Assembly (NCBI GenBank): GCA_902785905.1
Contig: CADAAM010000053.1
Span: 1-38,281, forward strand
From: Oscillospiraceae bacterium
GTDB taxonomy: Bacteria; Bacillota; Clostridia; Oscillospirales; Oscillospiraceae
Length of the DNA stretch: 38,281 bases
Direction of reading: 5' to 3'
The stretch's first letter is position 1; each line of letters begins with the position of its first letter. Made by a program: the position numbers and the translations under genes. The notes under the pieces were generated by a model. That model was not told the origin of the DNA, did not search any database, and saw only the letters and a list, made by a program, of their open reading frames with translations. Of this stretch, positions 28,749-36,661 are shown piece after piece.

Positions 28749-29589
28749 CGTCTACCACCCCCAGATAGGCGTCGATGACCTTCTCGTTCTTCTGGATCTC
28801 CTCGGGCGTGCCCTGTGCGATCAGGCGGCCGAAGTCCAGCACATAGATGCGGTCGGAGATGTCCATGACAAGGTCCATGTGGTGTTCGATCAGGACGATC
28901 GTCACGTCAAAGTCTTTTCTGATCTGTCCGATGAACTGCGTCAGCTCCTGGGTCTCCTGCGGGTTCATGCCAGCGGCCGGCTCGTCGAGCAGGAGGAGCT
29001 TCGGCTTGGTGGCGAGGGCGCGCGCGATCTCCAGGCGGCGCTGCTTGCCGTAGGGCAGAGAGGTCGCAAGCTCGTCCTTTACGTCCGCGAGACCAACGAT
29101 TTCCAGCAGAGCCAGAACCTCTCTCCGCTGCTGCGCCTCCTCTTCCCTGTTCATGCGGAAGGCGGCGGAGAAGAGATTGCTGCTGCGCTTGAGGTGCTTG
29201 GCAACCAGAATATTGTCAAACACCGTCATGCTCTTCCACAGGCGGATGTTCTGGAAGGTGCGCGCCATGCCGAGCGCTGTGAGCCTGTCGGGCGTGGGCT
29301 CCTTCACCTGGGTGTAGAGTCCCGCGTTTTCGCCCAGGTAGTTCTTTTTCATTTTGCCGCGGGGATAGTTCTCCACGACGCACCGGCCGTCGAAGCTGAC
29401 ACGGCCGTTGGTCGGCGCGTAGACGCCGGTGATAACGTTGAAAGCCGTGGTCTTGCCCGCGCCGTTGGGGCCGATGATGGCGACGATCTCGCCCTCCCGG
29501 ACCTCCATCGACAGGTTGTTGACAGCCACGACGCCGCCGAACTGCATGGTGACATTCTCCACCAGCAGCATGGTTTTCTGCTCGCTCAT
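28735..29589 (-). CDS. livG: Branched-chain amino acid ABC transporter, ATP-binding protein LivG
   Basis: 284 residues from the ATG at 29589 (MSEQKTMLLVENVTMQFGG). Walker A GPNGAGKTT, the LivG-type ARTFQNIRLWKSMTVFDNI, signature LPYGKQRRLEIARAL, Walker B LLLLDEPAAGMNP and IEHHMDLVMDISDRI. The segment between Walker A and ARTFQN is longer than usual (PRGKMKKNYLGENAGLYTQV), a small lineage insertion. The start overlaps the livM stop (ATGA); a longer open frame upstream lies within livM and is rejected. Confidence 0.94.
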   Translation of the reverse strand: MSEQKTMLLVENVTMQFGGVVAVNNLSMEVREGEIVAIIGPNGAGKTTAFNVITGVYAPTNGRVSFDGRCVVENYPRGKMKKNYLGENAGLYTQVKEPTPDRLTALGMARTFQNIRLWKSMTVFDNILVAKHLKRSSNLFSAAFRMNREEEAQQRREVLALLEIVGLADVKDELATSLPYGKQRRLEIARALATKPKLLLLDEPAAGMNPQETQELTQFIGQIRKDFDVTIVLIEHHMDLVMDISDRIYVLDFGRLIAQGTPEEIQKNEKVIDAYLGVVDDAEN

Positions 29590-30746
29590 GCCTGTCCCTC
29601 CTTTGCCGGGGCTTCCTTCTTCTTTTTGCGGAACAGGTCGGGCAGCTCTTTCTCGCCCATGATGCCCTTGCGGAAGAAGAGCACCACGACCATGATGATG
29701 ACGGAGAAGACGACAAGCCTGAAGCCGTTGCGGAAGATGTTGGGCGCCTCGATGCCGAGGAACTTGCCGGAGTCGAGACCGCGGAGCCACCACTCGGACG
29801 CCGCCACAAACAGCAGCGAACCGATGACCGAGCCGGTGATGGACCCGATGCCGCCGAGCACGACCATGAGCAGGATCTCATAGGTCATGGCGGATTTGAA
29901 GTTGTTCGCCTGCGCGATGGACAACACCATCGCCAGCGTCGCCCCCGCGACGCCCGCGAAGAAGGAGCTGGTCACGAAGGAGATCATCTTGTGCTTTGCA
30001 AGGTTGATGCCCATGGCCTCCGCCGCGATCTCGTCGTCGCGGATGGCCTTGAAAGCGCGGCCGTAGGTGGAGTTGACGATCAGGACGATGAGGATGATGC
30101 ACACCGTCGCGATCAGCACCGGCACAAAGGTTGACAGACTCAGCTTTGTCCCGGCGATCTCGAGCTTAAACTTACTCGCGCGGGCGAAGTTTTTCAGCAG
30201 GTTCGAGCCGTTGGTGACGGGGCCGAGCTTGCTCCACTGGAAGACCGCGCGGATGATCTCGGCAAAGCCGAGCGTCGCGATGGCGAGGTAGTCGGACTTG
30301 AGGCGCAGCACGGGCAGGCCGATGAGCCACGCCATCAGCGCCGCGACAAGACCCGCCAGCACCAGGGCGATAAAGACGCCCAGCGCCGTGCCGAAGCCGC
30401 CCATGTGGTTGGAGAGCTGCTCCGGGATGGAGAAGCGGATGGCCGCGTCAAAGTACTGATACACCGCGTCGCGGGACTTGTCGGGGATGGTGAAGATGGC
30501 GTAGGTGTAGGCGCCGAGCAGCATGAAGCCCGCGTGGCCCAGGGAGAAAAGTCCCGTATAGCCGTTTAAGAGGTTCATGGACACGGCGGCGAGGGCGTAG
30601 ACAGAGCCCTTCTGCAAAACAATCAGCAGCATGCCGAGCTTGTCCGTCGGCTTAATGAGCTGGTCGAGGGCGAAGATCAGGGCGAGGAAGAGAAAGACGC
30701 AGACAAAGGCGATCCACGCGCCTTTTTTGTTCTTGGTTTCGATCAT
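29586..30746 (-). CDS. livM: Branched-chain amino acid ABC transporter permease LivM
   Basis: 386 residues from the ATG at 30746 (MIETKNKKGAW), preceded by GAGGAGGGGG. About nine or ten membrane segments; the family segments NLLNGYTGLFSLGHAGFMLLG, KSDYLAIATLGFAEIIR and the EAA-like loop AFKAIRDDEIAAEAMGI are present, with VLGGIGSITGSVIG near the end. It forms the membrane channel with LivH. The C-terminal tail is basic (FRKKKKEAPAKEGQ). It lies 13 bp after livH and overlaps livG by four bases. Confidence 0.93.
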   Translation of the reverse strand: MIETKNKKGAWIAFVCVFLFLALIFALDQLIKPTDKLGMLLIVLQKGSVYALAAVSMNLLNGYTGLFSLGHAGFMLLGAYTYAIFTIPDKSRDAVYQYFDAAIRFSIPEQLSNHMGGFGTALGVFIALVLAGLVAALMAWLIGLPVLRLKSDYLAIATLGFAEIIRAVFQWSKLGPVTNGSNLLKNFARASKFKLEIAGTKLSLSTFVPVLIATVCIILIVLIVNSTYGRAFKAIRDDEIAAEAMGINLAKHKMISFVTSSFFAGVAGATLAMVLSIAQANNFKSAMTYEILLMVVLGGIGSITGSVIGSLLFVAASEWWLRGLDSGKFLGIEAPNIFRNGFRLVVFSVIIMVVVLFFRKGIMGEKELPDLFRKKKKEAPAKEGQA

Positions 30747-30759
30747 GTTCCCCCTCCTC

Positions 30760-31686
30760 TCAGACCTTGTCGGTGCTCTTCTCACCGAAGAGGCCGGTCG
30801 GCTTGAAGACCAGAATAATAATCAGCAGCACGAAGGTGAAGGCGTCCGAGAACGTGGCAAGGCCAATCTGCTCGTCGATCGCGCCGTTGACGATCAGGAT
30901 GGTGTCGAGGCCCTTGATGACGCTTTCGGCAATGCCGATGATGAATGCGCCGATCACCGCGCCGGGGATGGAACCGATACCGCCGAACACCGCCGCGACG
31001 AAGGCCTTCAGACCGGGCATGGCGCCCGAGGTCGGCACGACGCCGGGGTAGTTTGTGAAGAAGAGGATGGAGCCCACCGCGGCGAGGAAGGTGCCGATAA
31101 TGAAGGTGGCGGAGATGACGCGGTTGATCTGGATGCCCATGAGCTGAGAGGTCTCAAAATCACGGGAAACGGCGCGCATCGCCATGCCGATCTTGGTGTG
31201 GTTGATAAGCTGCACCAGTGCGGCCACCAGGATGATGGTCAGAAAGGGCGTGATGACCGTGACCCTTGAGGTCTCCATCCCGAAAATGCTGATGCGGTCG
31301 GAGATCCAGGGGATCGCGGGATAGTTCTTGTTCAGGCCGCCGGTGATGTACAGGGCCAGGTTCTGGAGCAGATAGCTCACGCCGATGGCCGAGATCATGA
31401 CGGACATGCGCGGTGCGGTGCGCAGCGGCTTGTAGGCCACGCGCTCGATCGTGAAGCCGAGCGCCACCGTCAGCAAAATCACCAGTGGGATTGCGAGATA
31501 CAGCGGCAGGGAAGCCGCGAGATACACCATCATCAGGCCCGCCACCATAAACACGTCGCCGTGAGCGAAGTTGATCAGGCGCAGAATGCCGTATACCATG
31601 GTGTACCCGATGGCGATCAGCGCGTACTGGCCGCCGACGGAAATGCCCGAGATGATATAGGGCAGCGTTGTTTTTAATGCATCCAT
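30760..31686 (-). CDS. livH: Branched-chain amino acid ABC transporter permease LivH
   Basis: 308 residues with about eight membrane segments. Signatures: GGQYALIAIGYTMVYGILRLINFAHGD (the start of nearly all LivH proteins), AYKPLR, the EAA-like loop GMAMRAVSRDFETSQLMGI and FVAAVFGGIGSIPGAVIGA. It pairs with LivM. It is separated from livK by 98 bp containing a stable hairpin, which would let livK be made in excess over the membrane parts. Confidence 0.93.
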   Translation of the reverse strand: MDALKTTLPYIISGISVGGQYALIAIGYTMVYGILRLINFAHGDVFMVAGLMMVYLAASLPLYLAIPLVILLTVALGFTIERVAYKPLRTAPRMSVMISAIGVSYLLQNLALYITGGLNKNYPAIPWISDRISIFGMETSRVTVITPFLTIILVAALVQLINHTKIGMAMRAVSRDFETSQLMGIQINRVISATFIIGTFLAAVGSILFFTNYPGVVPTSGAMPGLKAFVAAVFGGIGSIPGAVIGAFIIGIAESVIKGLDTILIVNGAIDEQIGLATFSDAFTFVLLIIILVFKPTGLFGEKSTDKV

Positions 31687-31727
31687 AGACAGGTTTCCTT
31701 CCTGAGGGAATTACGAAAATACGCACA

Positions 31728-31759
31728 TTGCTGGCGGGAGCTGCAGCCCCCGCCAGCAA
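31728..31759 (-). terminator. Intra-operon hairpin between livK and livH (partial terminator or mRNA stabiliser)
   Basis: TTGCTGGCGGG (31728-31738), 10-nt loop, CCCGCCAGCAA (31749-31759), a perfect 11-bp stem 26 bp past the livK stop. The sequence after it on the minus strand (TGTGCGTATTTTCG) has a weak T-run, so leaky termination or 3' protection of livK mRNA is likely. Confidence 0.65.
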
Positions 31760-31784
31760 CGAAGTTTTGGGATTATTCGGAATC

Positions 31785-32939
31785 TCAGTCGACGGTAGCC
31801 ACCGCGACGAAGTCCCAAACGCCGAGCTCGGTGTTGCACTCCTTGACGAAGGCGCTGTCGCGCAGAGCGTCGCCGATGTCGTCGAAGGCGATCGCGCCGG
31901 TCACACCCTCATAGGTGACGGAAGGCAGAACCTCCAGCACGTCGGCCGGATCAACGGAGCCCGCGGCCTTCAGGGCCTCGAGGGCCACATAGTAGGCGTC
32001 ATAGCCCATGACGGTGACGGCAGCCAGCTCGTCATTGCCGCCGTTGTTGGCCAGGGCGGTGGGATTGTTGTTCATCCAGTACTTGATGCCCATATCGAAG
32101 TCGGGATCGGCGCCCTCCTGATAGAAGGTGGTCACGCAGATCTTGACATTGGTGCCCTTGGCGGCCTGGAGGATGACGTTGGAGTCCCAGGTGTCGCCGG
32201 CCAGGATGGGCATGCCCAGAGCCTGGGTGTCAGCCTTGGCGATGATCTGGGCGGCAGCCTCGGTGGACACAGGGGAGAAGAACACGTCGCAGCCCTGGTT
32301 CTGGGCATTGGTGATGTAGGTGGAGTAGTCGGAGGTGCCTTCCGGGAACTGCTCATAGACGCAGGCGTCCTTGCCGAAAGCGTCGATGAAGTAGTTGCAC
32401 AGACCGCCGGAGTAGTCATCGCCCTGCTTGGCCAGGCAGTAGGCCTTGGTTGCGCCGAGCTCATTCTTGGCGAAGTTTGCCAGAACGGTGCCCTGGAAGG
32501 GATCGAGGAAGCAGATGCGGAAGTACACGTCGCAGCCCGCGGTGACCTGGGGGTTGGTGCAGGTGACGCCGATGGCGGGTACGCCGGCCGCGTCAAACGT
32601 GTCGCTCGCCGCGATGGAGACGCCGGAGCCGTAGGAGCCGAGGACCAGGGACACGCCGCTGGAGATCAGGGTCTGGGCGGCCGTGGGGGCCTTGTCGTTG
32701 GAAGAGGCGTTGTCGGCGTAGACAAGCTCGACATCGTAGGTGGTGCCGTCGATCTCGACGGTCGGGGTGAGGACGTTGGCGTACTGCATGCCGAGGACTT
32801 CCTGCTTGCCGCCCGCGCCGTTGTCGCCAGACTGGGGCTCAAACACGCCGATCTTGACAACCGGGTTATCGGCATAGGCGCTCGCGCCGAGGGCGACGAT
32901 CATCGCCAGAACCAATACCAGAGACAGAACTTTTTTCAT
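31785..32939 (-). CDS. livK: Branched-chain amino acid ABC transporter substrate-binding protein LivK/LivJ-like
   Basis: 384 residues from the ATG at 32939, preceded by AGGAGG. Signal peptide (KK, then a hydrophobic core) ending ASAYA-D, a signal peptidase I type site; unlike most Gram-positive binding proteins it has no lipobox cysteine. The mature part has the Leu/Ile/Val-binding fold: VVKIGVFEPQSGDNGAGGKQ, a VELVYADNASSNDKAPTAAQ segment, GVPAIGVTCTNPQVT, FRICFLDPFQGTVLANFA and MGYDAYYVALEAL. The ligand may be a branched-chain or other amino acid. It heads the livKHMGF operon, with its own promoter and a palindrome in the leader. Confidence 0.92.
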   Translation of the reverse strand: MKKVLSLVLVLAMIVALGASAYADNPVVKIGVFEPQSGDNGAGGKQEVLGMQYANVLTPTVEIDGTTYDVELVYADNASSNDKAPTAAQTLISSGVSLVLGSYGSGVSIAASDTFDAAGVPAIGVTCTNPQVTAGCDVYFRICFLDPFQGTVLANFAKNELGATKAYCLAKQGDDYSGGLCNYFIDAFGKDACVYEQFPEGTSDYSTYITNAQNQGCDVFFSPVSTEAAAQIIAKADTQALGMPILAGDTWDSNVILQAAKGTNVKICVTTFYQEGADPDFDMGIKYWMNNNPTALANNGGNDELAAVTVMGYDAYYVALEALKAAGSVDPADVLEVLPSVTYEGVTGAIAFDDIGDALRDSAFVKECNTELGVWDFVAVATVD

Positions 32940-32972
32940 GGTGATTCCTCCTGTTTTATTGCGTCCGTATTT

Positions 32973-32990
32973 CAAGGACAGTTGTCCTTG
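32973..32990. promoter_or_regulatory. Perfect 18-bp palindrome in the livK leader
   Basis: CAAGGACA-GT-TGTCCTTG, with 8-bp arms, between the livK promoter and its ribosome-binding site. The short spacer suits a dimeric regulator better than an mRNA hairpin. No regulator gene is nearby. Confidence 0.5.
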
Positions 32991-33005
32991 ATCCAACATA
33001 GCCCT

Positions 33006-33034
33006 ATTATGTACTTTCTCAAGCTAAATTGCAA
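33006..33034 (-). promoter_or_regulatory. Sigma-A promoter of livKHMGF
   Basis: Minus strand: TTGCAA (33034-33029), 17-bp spacer, CATAAT (33011-33006), in an AT-rich block (32996-33060) between tmcAL and livK. The leader is about 60 nt. Confidence 0.6.
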
Positions 33035-33084
33035 TTGTGTATTTTTTGAAAATTTTGAAGGGCTTTCCTTCCCCTTTCGTCATT

Positions 33085-34287
33085 TTAGACAATGCGCGGC
33101 CCCGTGCGCCAATCCTCGTCCGGTAATACGCCGTCTCTTTGTCCAAAGCCAAGGGTGTATAAATCGTGGGCGTGCGCCCCCAGCATGAAGAGTGCGGCGC
33201 TGTCCGCACCCAGCGCACGCACGGCTGCGGGCTTGGTCACAAGGGGGATCTCCCCCTCCCCGCTGCGCTGCCGGAGCCAGGCCCGGCCCTTCCGGTCCGC
33301 CGCCAGCACGCGGGCATAGGGCGGGACCCCGGCAGCCATGCCCTCCCTCACGCCGAGGCAGGCGCAGAGGCAGAGGCGGCGAATACGCGCGAGGGCGTAG
33401 CGCCTGGTCTTGGCTGCCGTGAGGATCGCGTCCAGACCCCCGTTTTCCCGCACCGCGCGGTACAGCCGGTTTTCGAGACCGTCGGCGGCGTCGGGCAGGG
33501 CGGCGAAATCCTCCGCGCTTAAAAGCAGCAGGCGGGACAGCATGGCCGTCTCCAGCGCCGCCGTTTTCAAGACCGCCCTCCCCTTCTCAAGCTCCCGCGC
33601 ATAAACGGCGTAAGCCGCCGCCGGGATGTCGTTCTCGACGGACACGCCTGCCGCCATGCGCCGCCGGATCTCCGAGGCCGAGCGCGTCTCGCCCTCCATA
33701 GCGTTTTGATCATGTCCGCTCCCCTTGCGCAGAACGGGCAGAGGGCGCATGGATAGGCCCAGCGTCCGGACGGCCTTAAGGTATTCCACCGCGAGGATGT
33801 CGTTCGGCCTCTCCAGCAGCTTTGCCGCGTCTCCGATCACTGCCTCGGCCTCCGACTGCCGCGCCGCGGCGTAGGACAGATTCGGCTCCCGCGCAAGCCG
33901 CGCCCTGACGCTCTCGTTGAACGCGGGGTCAAGCAGCAGCTCCGCGAGTTGTTCCAGCCCTTCCAGTTTCCCCGATTCACTGCCGAAGCAGACGGCCTCA
34001 GAGCCCATCGCGCCGAGCAGGCCGACCGCCCCTCTCGCAAAGCCCTCGGCAGAGCTTAAACACCAGGGCAGGGGCAGCTCCAGGACTAGGCTGGCCCCGC
34101 ATCTGCAGGCGGCCTCGGCGCGGGCAAATTTGTCGAACACCGCCGCCTCACCGCGCTGCACAAAGTCTCCGGACATGGCGCAGACTACGGCAGCGTCCTC
34201 TCCTGCGATTTCCCGAAGCGCCTTGATTTGATAGAGATGGCCCCTATGAAAGGGGTTGTATTCACAGACGATCCCGACCGCGCGCAA
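33085..34287 (-). CDS. tmcAL: tRNA(Met) cytidine acetate ligase TmcAL
   Basis: 400 residues, full length. N-terminal nucleotidyltransferase motif GIVCEYNPFHRGHLYQI (the HxGH-type site), then MSGDFVQRGEAAVFDKFARA, LELPLPWCLSSAEGFARGAV and RPNDILAVEYLKA, all signatures of the family formerly called DUF795/YlbM. The Bacillus enzyme uses acetate and ATP to make N4-acetylcytidine at the wobble position of elongator tRNA-Met. The start is TTG, with AAGGAGGG six bases upstream. It is transcribed away from acetate kinase (ackA), an interesting neighbour given its acetate substrate. No terminator is seen after it. Confidence 0.92.
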   Translation of the reverse strand: MRAVGIVCEYNPFHRGHLYQIKALREIAGEDAAVVCAMSGDFVQRGEAAVFDKFARAEAACRCGASLVLELPLPWCLSSAEGFARGAVGLLGAMGSEAVCFGSESGKLEGLEQLAELLLDPAFNESVRARLAREPNLSYAAARQSEAEAVIGDAAKLLERPNDILAVEYLKAVRTLGLSMRPLPVLRKGSGHDQNAMEGETRSASEIRRRMAAGVSVENDIPAAAYAVYARELEKGRAVLKTAALETAMLSRLLLLSAEDFAALPDAADGLENRLYRAVRENGGLDAILTAAKTRRYALARIRRLCLCACLGVREGMAAGVPPYARVLAADRKGRAWLRQRSGEGEIPLVTKPAAVRALGADSAALFMLGAHAHDLYTLGFGQRDGVLPDEDWRTGPRIV

Positions 34288-34310
34288 CGCCGTCCCTCCT
34301 TAAAAACATC

Positions 34311-34338
34311 TTGCTTTTTCCCGTATTTGTATTAAAAT
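34311..34338 (+). promoter_or_regulatory. Sigma-A promoter of ackA
   Basis: TTGCTT (34311-34316), 16-bp spacer, TAAAAT (34333-34338). The leader is about 50 nt, AT-rich, ending in AAGGGAAG before the ATG. Confidence 0.65.
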
Positions 34339-34397
34339 AGAGACGAGCATTATTTTAGTCACCAAGCGCGACAATTACAATAGAAAGGGAAGAAAAT

Positions 34398-35594
34398 ATG
34401 AAAATTCTTGTCATCAACGCCGGCAGCTCCTCGCTCAAGTACCAGCTCATCGATATGGAGACCGAACAGGTCATGGCCAAGGGCCTCTGCGAGAGAATCG
34501 GCATCGACGGCCACCTCAAGCACAGCCCCCTGGTCGGCGGCAAGCCCGTCTTCAATGAGGACGTGCCCATGCCCACTCACTCCGAGGCGATCGCCGCGGT
34601 CATCGACAAGCTCACCAGCGCGGAGTACGGCGTTGTCGGCTCCATGAAGGAGATCGACGCGGTCGGCCACCGCGTGGTCCACGGCGGCGAGAAGTTTGCG
34701 GAATCCGTCAGGATCGACGACTCCGTCATGGCCGCCATTGAGGAGTGCATCCCCTTCGCCCCTCTGCACAACCCCGCCAACATCACCGGCATCAAGGCCT
34801 GCCGCGACGTCATGGGCGACGTGCCGATGGTCGCCGTGTTCGACACCGCCTTCCACCAGACCATGCCCGGCAAGGCCTACATGTACGCCGTCCCCTATGA
34901 GTACTACCAGAACGACGGCATCCGCCGCTACGGCTTCCACGGCACCTCCCACCGCTACGTCTCCGGCCGCTGCGCAGAGCTGATGGGCAAGCCCATCGAA
35001 GAGCTCAAGCTCGTCTCCTGCCACATGGGCAACGGCTCCTCCATCTGCGCCATCGACGGCGGCAAGTGCGTGGACACCTCCATGGGCTTCACGCCTCTGG
35101 TGGGCCTGCCGATGGGCACCCGCTGCGGCGATCTCGACGCGGGCGTCATCCAGTTCATCATGAACAAGTACGGCTTCAGCATCGATGAGATGCTGAACAT
35201 CCTCAACAAAAAGTCCGGCGTGCTCGGTGTGTCCGGCGTGTCCTCCGACTTCCGCGATCTGTCCGCCGCCGCCGAGAACGGCAACGACCGCGCCCGGCTC
35301 GCCCTCGACATGTTCAGCTATTGGGTCGCCAAGGTCGCCGGTTCCTATGTCGCCGCGATGAACGGCGTTGACGCCATCATCTTCACCGCCGGCGTCGGCG
35401 AGAACGACAAGGACACCCGCGCCGCCATCGCCAAGTACTTCGGCTACCTCGGCGTCAAGCTCGACGAAGCCGCGAACTCCAAGCGCGGCGAGGACATCAT
35501 GATCTCCACGCCCGACTCCAAGGTCAAGGTCTTCGTCATTCCCACGAACGAGGAGCTTGTCATCGCCAGAGACACCAAGGCCATCGTCGGCTGA
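34398..35594 (+). CDS. ackA: Acetate kinase
   Basis: 398 residues, full length. Family motifs [11 protein letters not shown] at the start, [73 protein letters not shown] and [11 protein letters not shown]. It makes ATP and acetate from acetyl phosphate, the last step of acetate fermentation. Phosphotransacetylase is not beside it. The gene has a strikingly C-ending, even codon use, as expected for a highly expressed gene. Its own promoter and a strong terminator make it monocistronic. Confidence 0.97.
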   Translation: MKILVINAGSSSLKYQLIDMETEQVMAKGLCERIGIDGHLKHSPLVGGKPVFNEDVPMPTHSEAIAAVIDKLTSAEYGVVGSMKEIDAVGHRVVHGGEKFAESVRIDDSVMAAIEECIPFAPLHNPANITGIKACRDVMGDVPMVAVFDTAFHQTMPGKAYMYAVPYEYYQNDGIRRYGFHGTSHRYVSGRCAELMGKPIEELKLVSCHMGNGSSICAIDGGKCVDTSMGFTPLVGLPMGTRCGDLDAGVIQFIMNKYGFSIDEMLNILNKKSGVLGVSGVSSDFRDLSAAAENGNDRARLALDMFSYWVAKVAGSYVAAMNGVDAIIFTAGVGENDKDTRAAIAKYFGYLGVKLDEAANSKRGEDIMISTPDSKVKVFVIPTNEELVIARDTKAIVG

Positions 35595-35606
35595 TTTCTC
35601 CATTTC

Positions 35607-35637
35607 AAATGGCCGCACCGAACCGGTGCGGCCATTT
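35607..35637 (+). terminator. Terminator hairpin after ackA
   Basis: AAATGGCCGCACCG (35607-35620), AAC loop, CGGTGCGGCCATTT (35624-35637): a perfect 14-bp stem, 12 bp past the stop, followed by only TTTCTG as U-tract. Confidence 0.82.
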
Positions 35638-35666
35638 CTGCAAGCAGTATCTAAGGGGGTATACAC

Positions 35667-36599
35667 ATGTCCGTTTTTGAGGACTTTTATTTTGAATCCA
35701 GCACCGGCTGCAACACGATCCGCGCGCTCAAGTGCGTTCCCGACGGGAAGCCCCGGGCCGTAGTCCAGATCTCGCACGGCATTGCCGAGCACATCGACCG
35801 CTACCGGGATTTCATGGTCTTTCTCGCCGAAAACGGCTTTGTTGCGGTCGGTGACGACCACCTCGGCCACGGCAAGACCATTGAAAAGCCGGAGGATCAG
35901 GGCTTCTTCGCAGAGAAAGACGGGTGGGAGCATGTCGTTCAGGATATGGACAAGCTGCACGATCTCATGCGGGAGACTTACCCCGACATTCCCTATGTCT
36001 TCTTCGGCCACAGCATGGGCAGCTTTCTGACCCGCACCTATCTGATCGAGCACCCGAATAAATACGACGCCGCCATCATCAGCGGCACCGGCCACCAGGC
36101 GCGGGCCATGGTCCTGGGCGGCTATGCGGCGGCGAGCTTCTTTGTCAAAAAGGAGGGCGCGCGCGCCGTCGGTACGACGCTCAACAACATTGCCTTCGGC
36201 TCTTACAACAAGGGCTACGACAATCCCCGCACGATCTACGACTGGCTCAGCCGCGACCCCGCCGTGCCGGACGCCTACGCCGCCGATCCCCTCTGCGGCT
36301 TCATTGCGACGAATGGCCTCTTCCGCGACATGATGGGCGGCATCAAGTTCATCACGAATCAGAAGAACATCGACCGCATGAACAAGGAAAAGCCCATCTA
36401 CTTCATGTCCGGCGACGCCGACCCCGTGGGCGAAAACGGCAAGGGCGTCACGCGCGCCTATCAGGCCTTCTGCAAGGCGGGCCTCCATGACGTGACCATC
36501 CGCCTCTACCCTGGCGGACGGCATGAGATGCTCAATGAGACCAACAAGGAGCAGGTGTATCGGGATATCCTCAACTGGCTCAACGCGAAAATTGGATAA
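35667..36599 (+). CDS. Alpha/beta hydrolase (monoglyceride lipase / serine aminopeptidase S33 type)
   Basis: 310 residues, cytoplasmic (no signal peptide). Oxyanion region VVQISHGIAEHIDRYRDF, the DDHLGHGKT motif typical of monoacylglycerol lipase-like (Hydrolase_4) enzymes, nucleophile elbow GHSMGSFL, acid in MSGDADPVGENGKG and His in YPGGRHEMLNET: a complete Ser-Asp-His triad. The likely substrate is a lipid ester, perhaps a monoglyceride or lysophospholipid; not decided. GGGGG precedes the ATG by seven to nine bases. Flanked by terminators on both sides, so monocistronic. Confidence 0.9.
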   Translation: MSVFEDFYFESSTGCNTIRALKCVPDGKPRAVVQISHGIAEHIDRYRDFMVFLAENGFVAVGDDHLGHGKTIEKPEDQGFFAEKDGWEHVVQDMDKLHDLMRETYPDIPYVFFGHSMGSFLTRTYLIEHPNKYDAAIISGTGHQARAMVLGGYAAASFFVKKEGARAVGTTLNNIAFGSYNKGYDNPRTIYDWLSRDPAVPDAYAADPLCGFIATNGLFRDMMGGIKFITNQKNIDRMNKEKPIYFMSGDADPVGENGKGVTRAYQAFCKAGLHDVTIRLYPGGRHEMLNETNKEQVYRDILNWLNAKIG

Positions 36600-36609
36600 A
36601 CTCCCCTGT

Positions 36610-36650
36610 AATAAAAATGACTGCACCGGGCGGTGCAGTCATTTTTTATT
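36610..36650. terminator. Bidirectional terminator between the hydrolase and ispH-rpsA genes
   Basis: AATAAAAATGACTGCACC (36610-36627), GGGC loop, then GGTGCAGTCATTTTTTATT. The stem is GC-rich at the top, with A-run and T-run flanks giving U-tracts on either strand. Confidence 0.93.
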
Positions 36651-36661
36651 AGAGTCGGGAA

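Noticed and set aside
34359-36626. 755-codon minus-strand frame opposite ackA and the hydrolase
   Set aside because: It crosses two well-defined plus-strand genes and their terminators; the product is Val/Asp/Gly-rich low-complexity sequence without domains.
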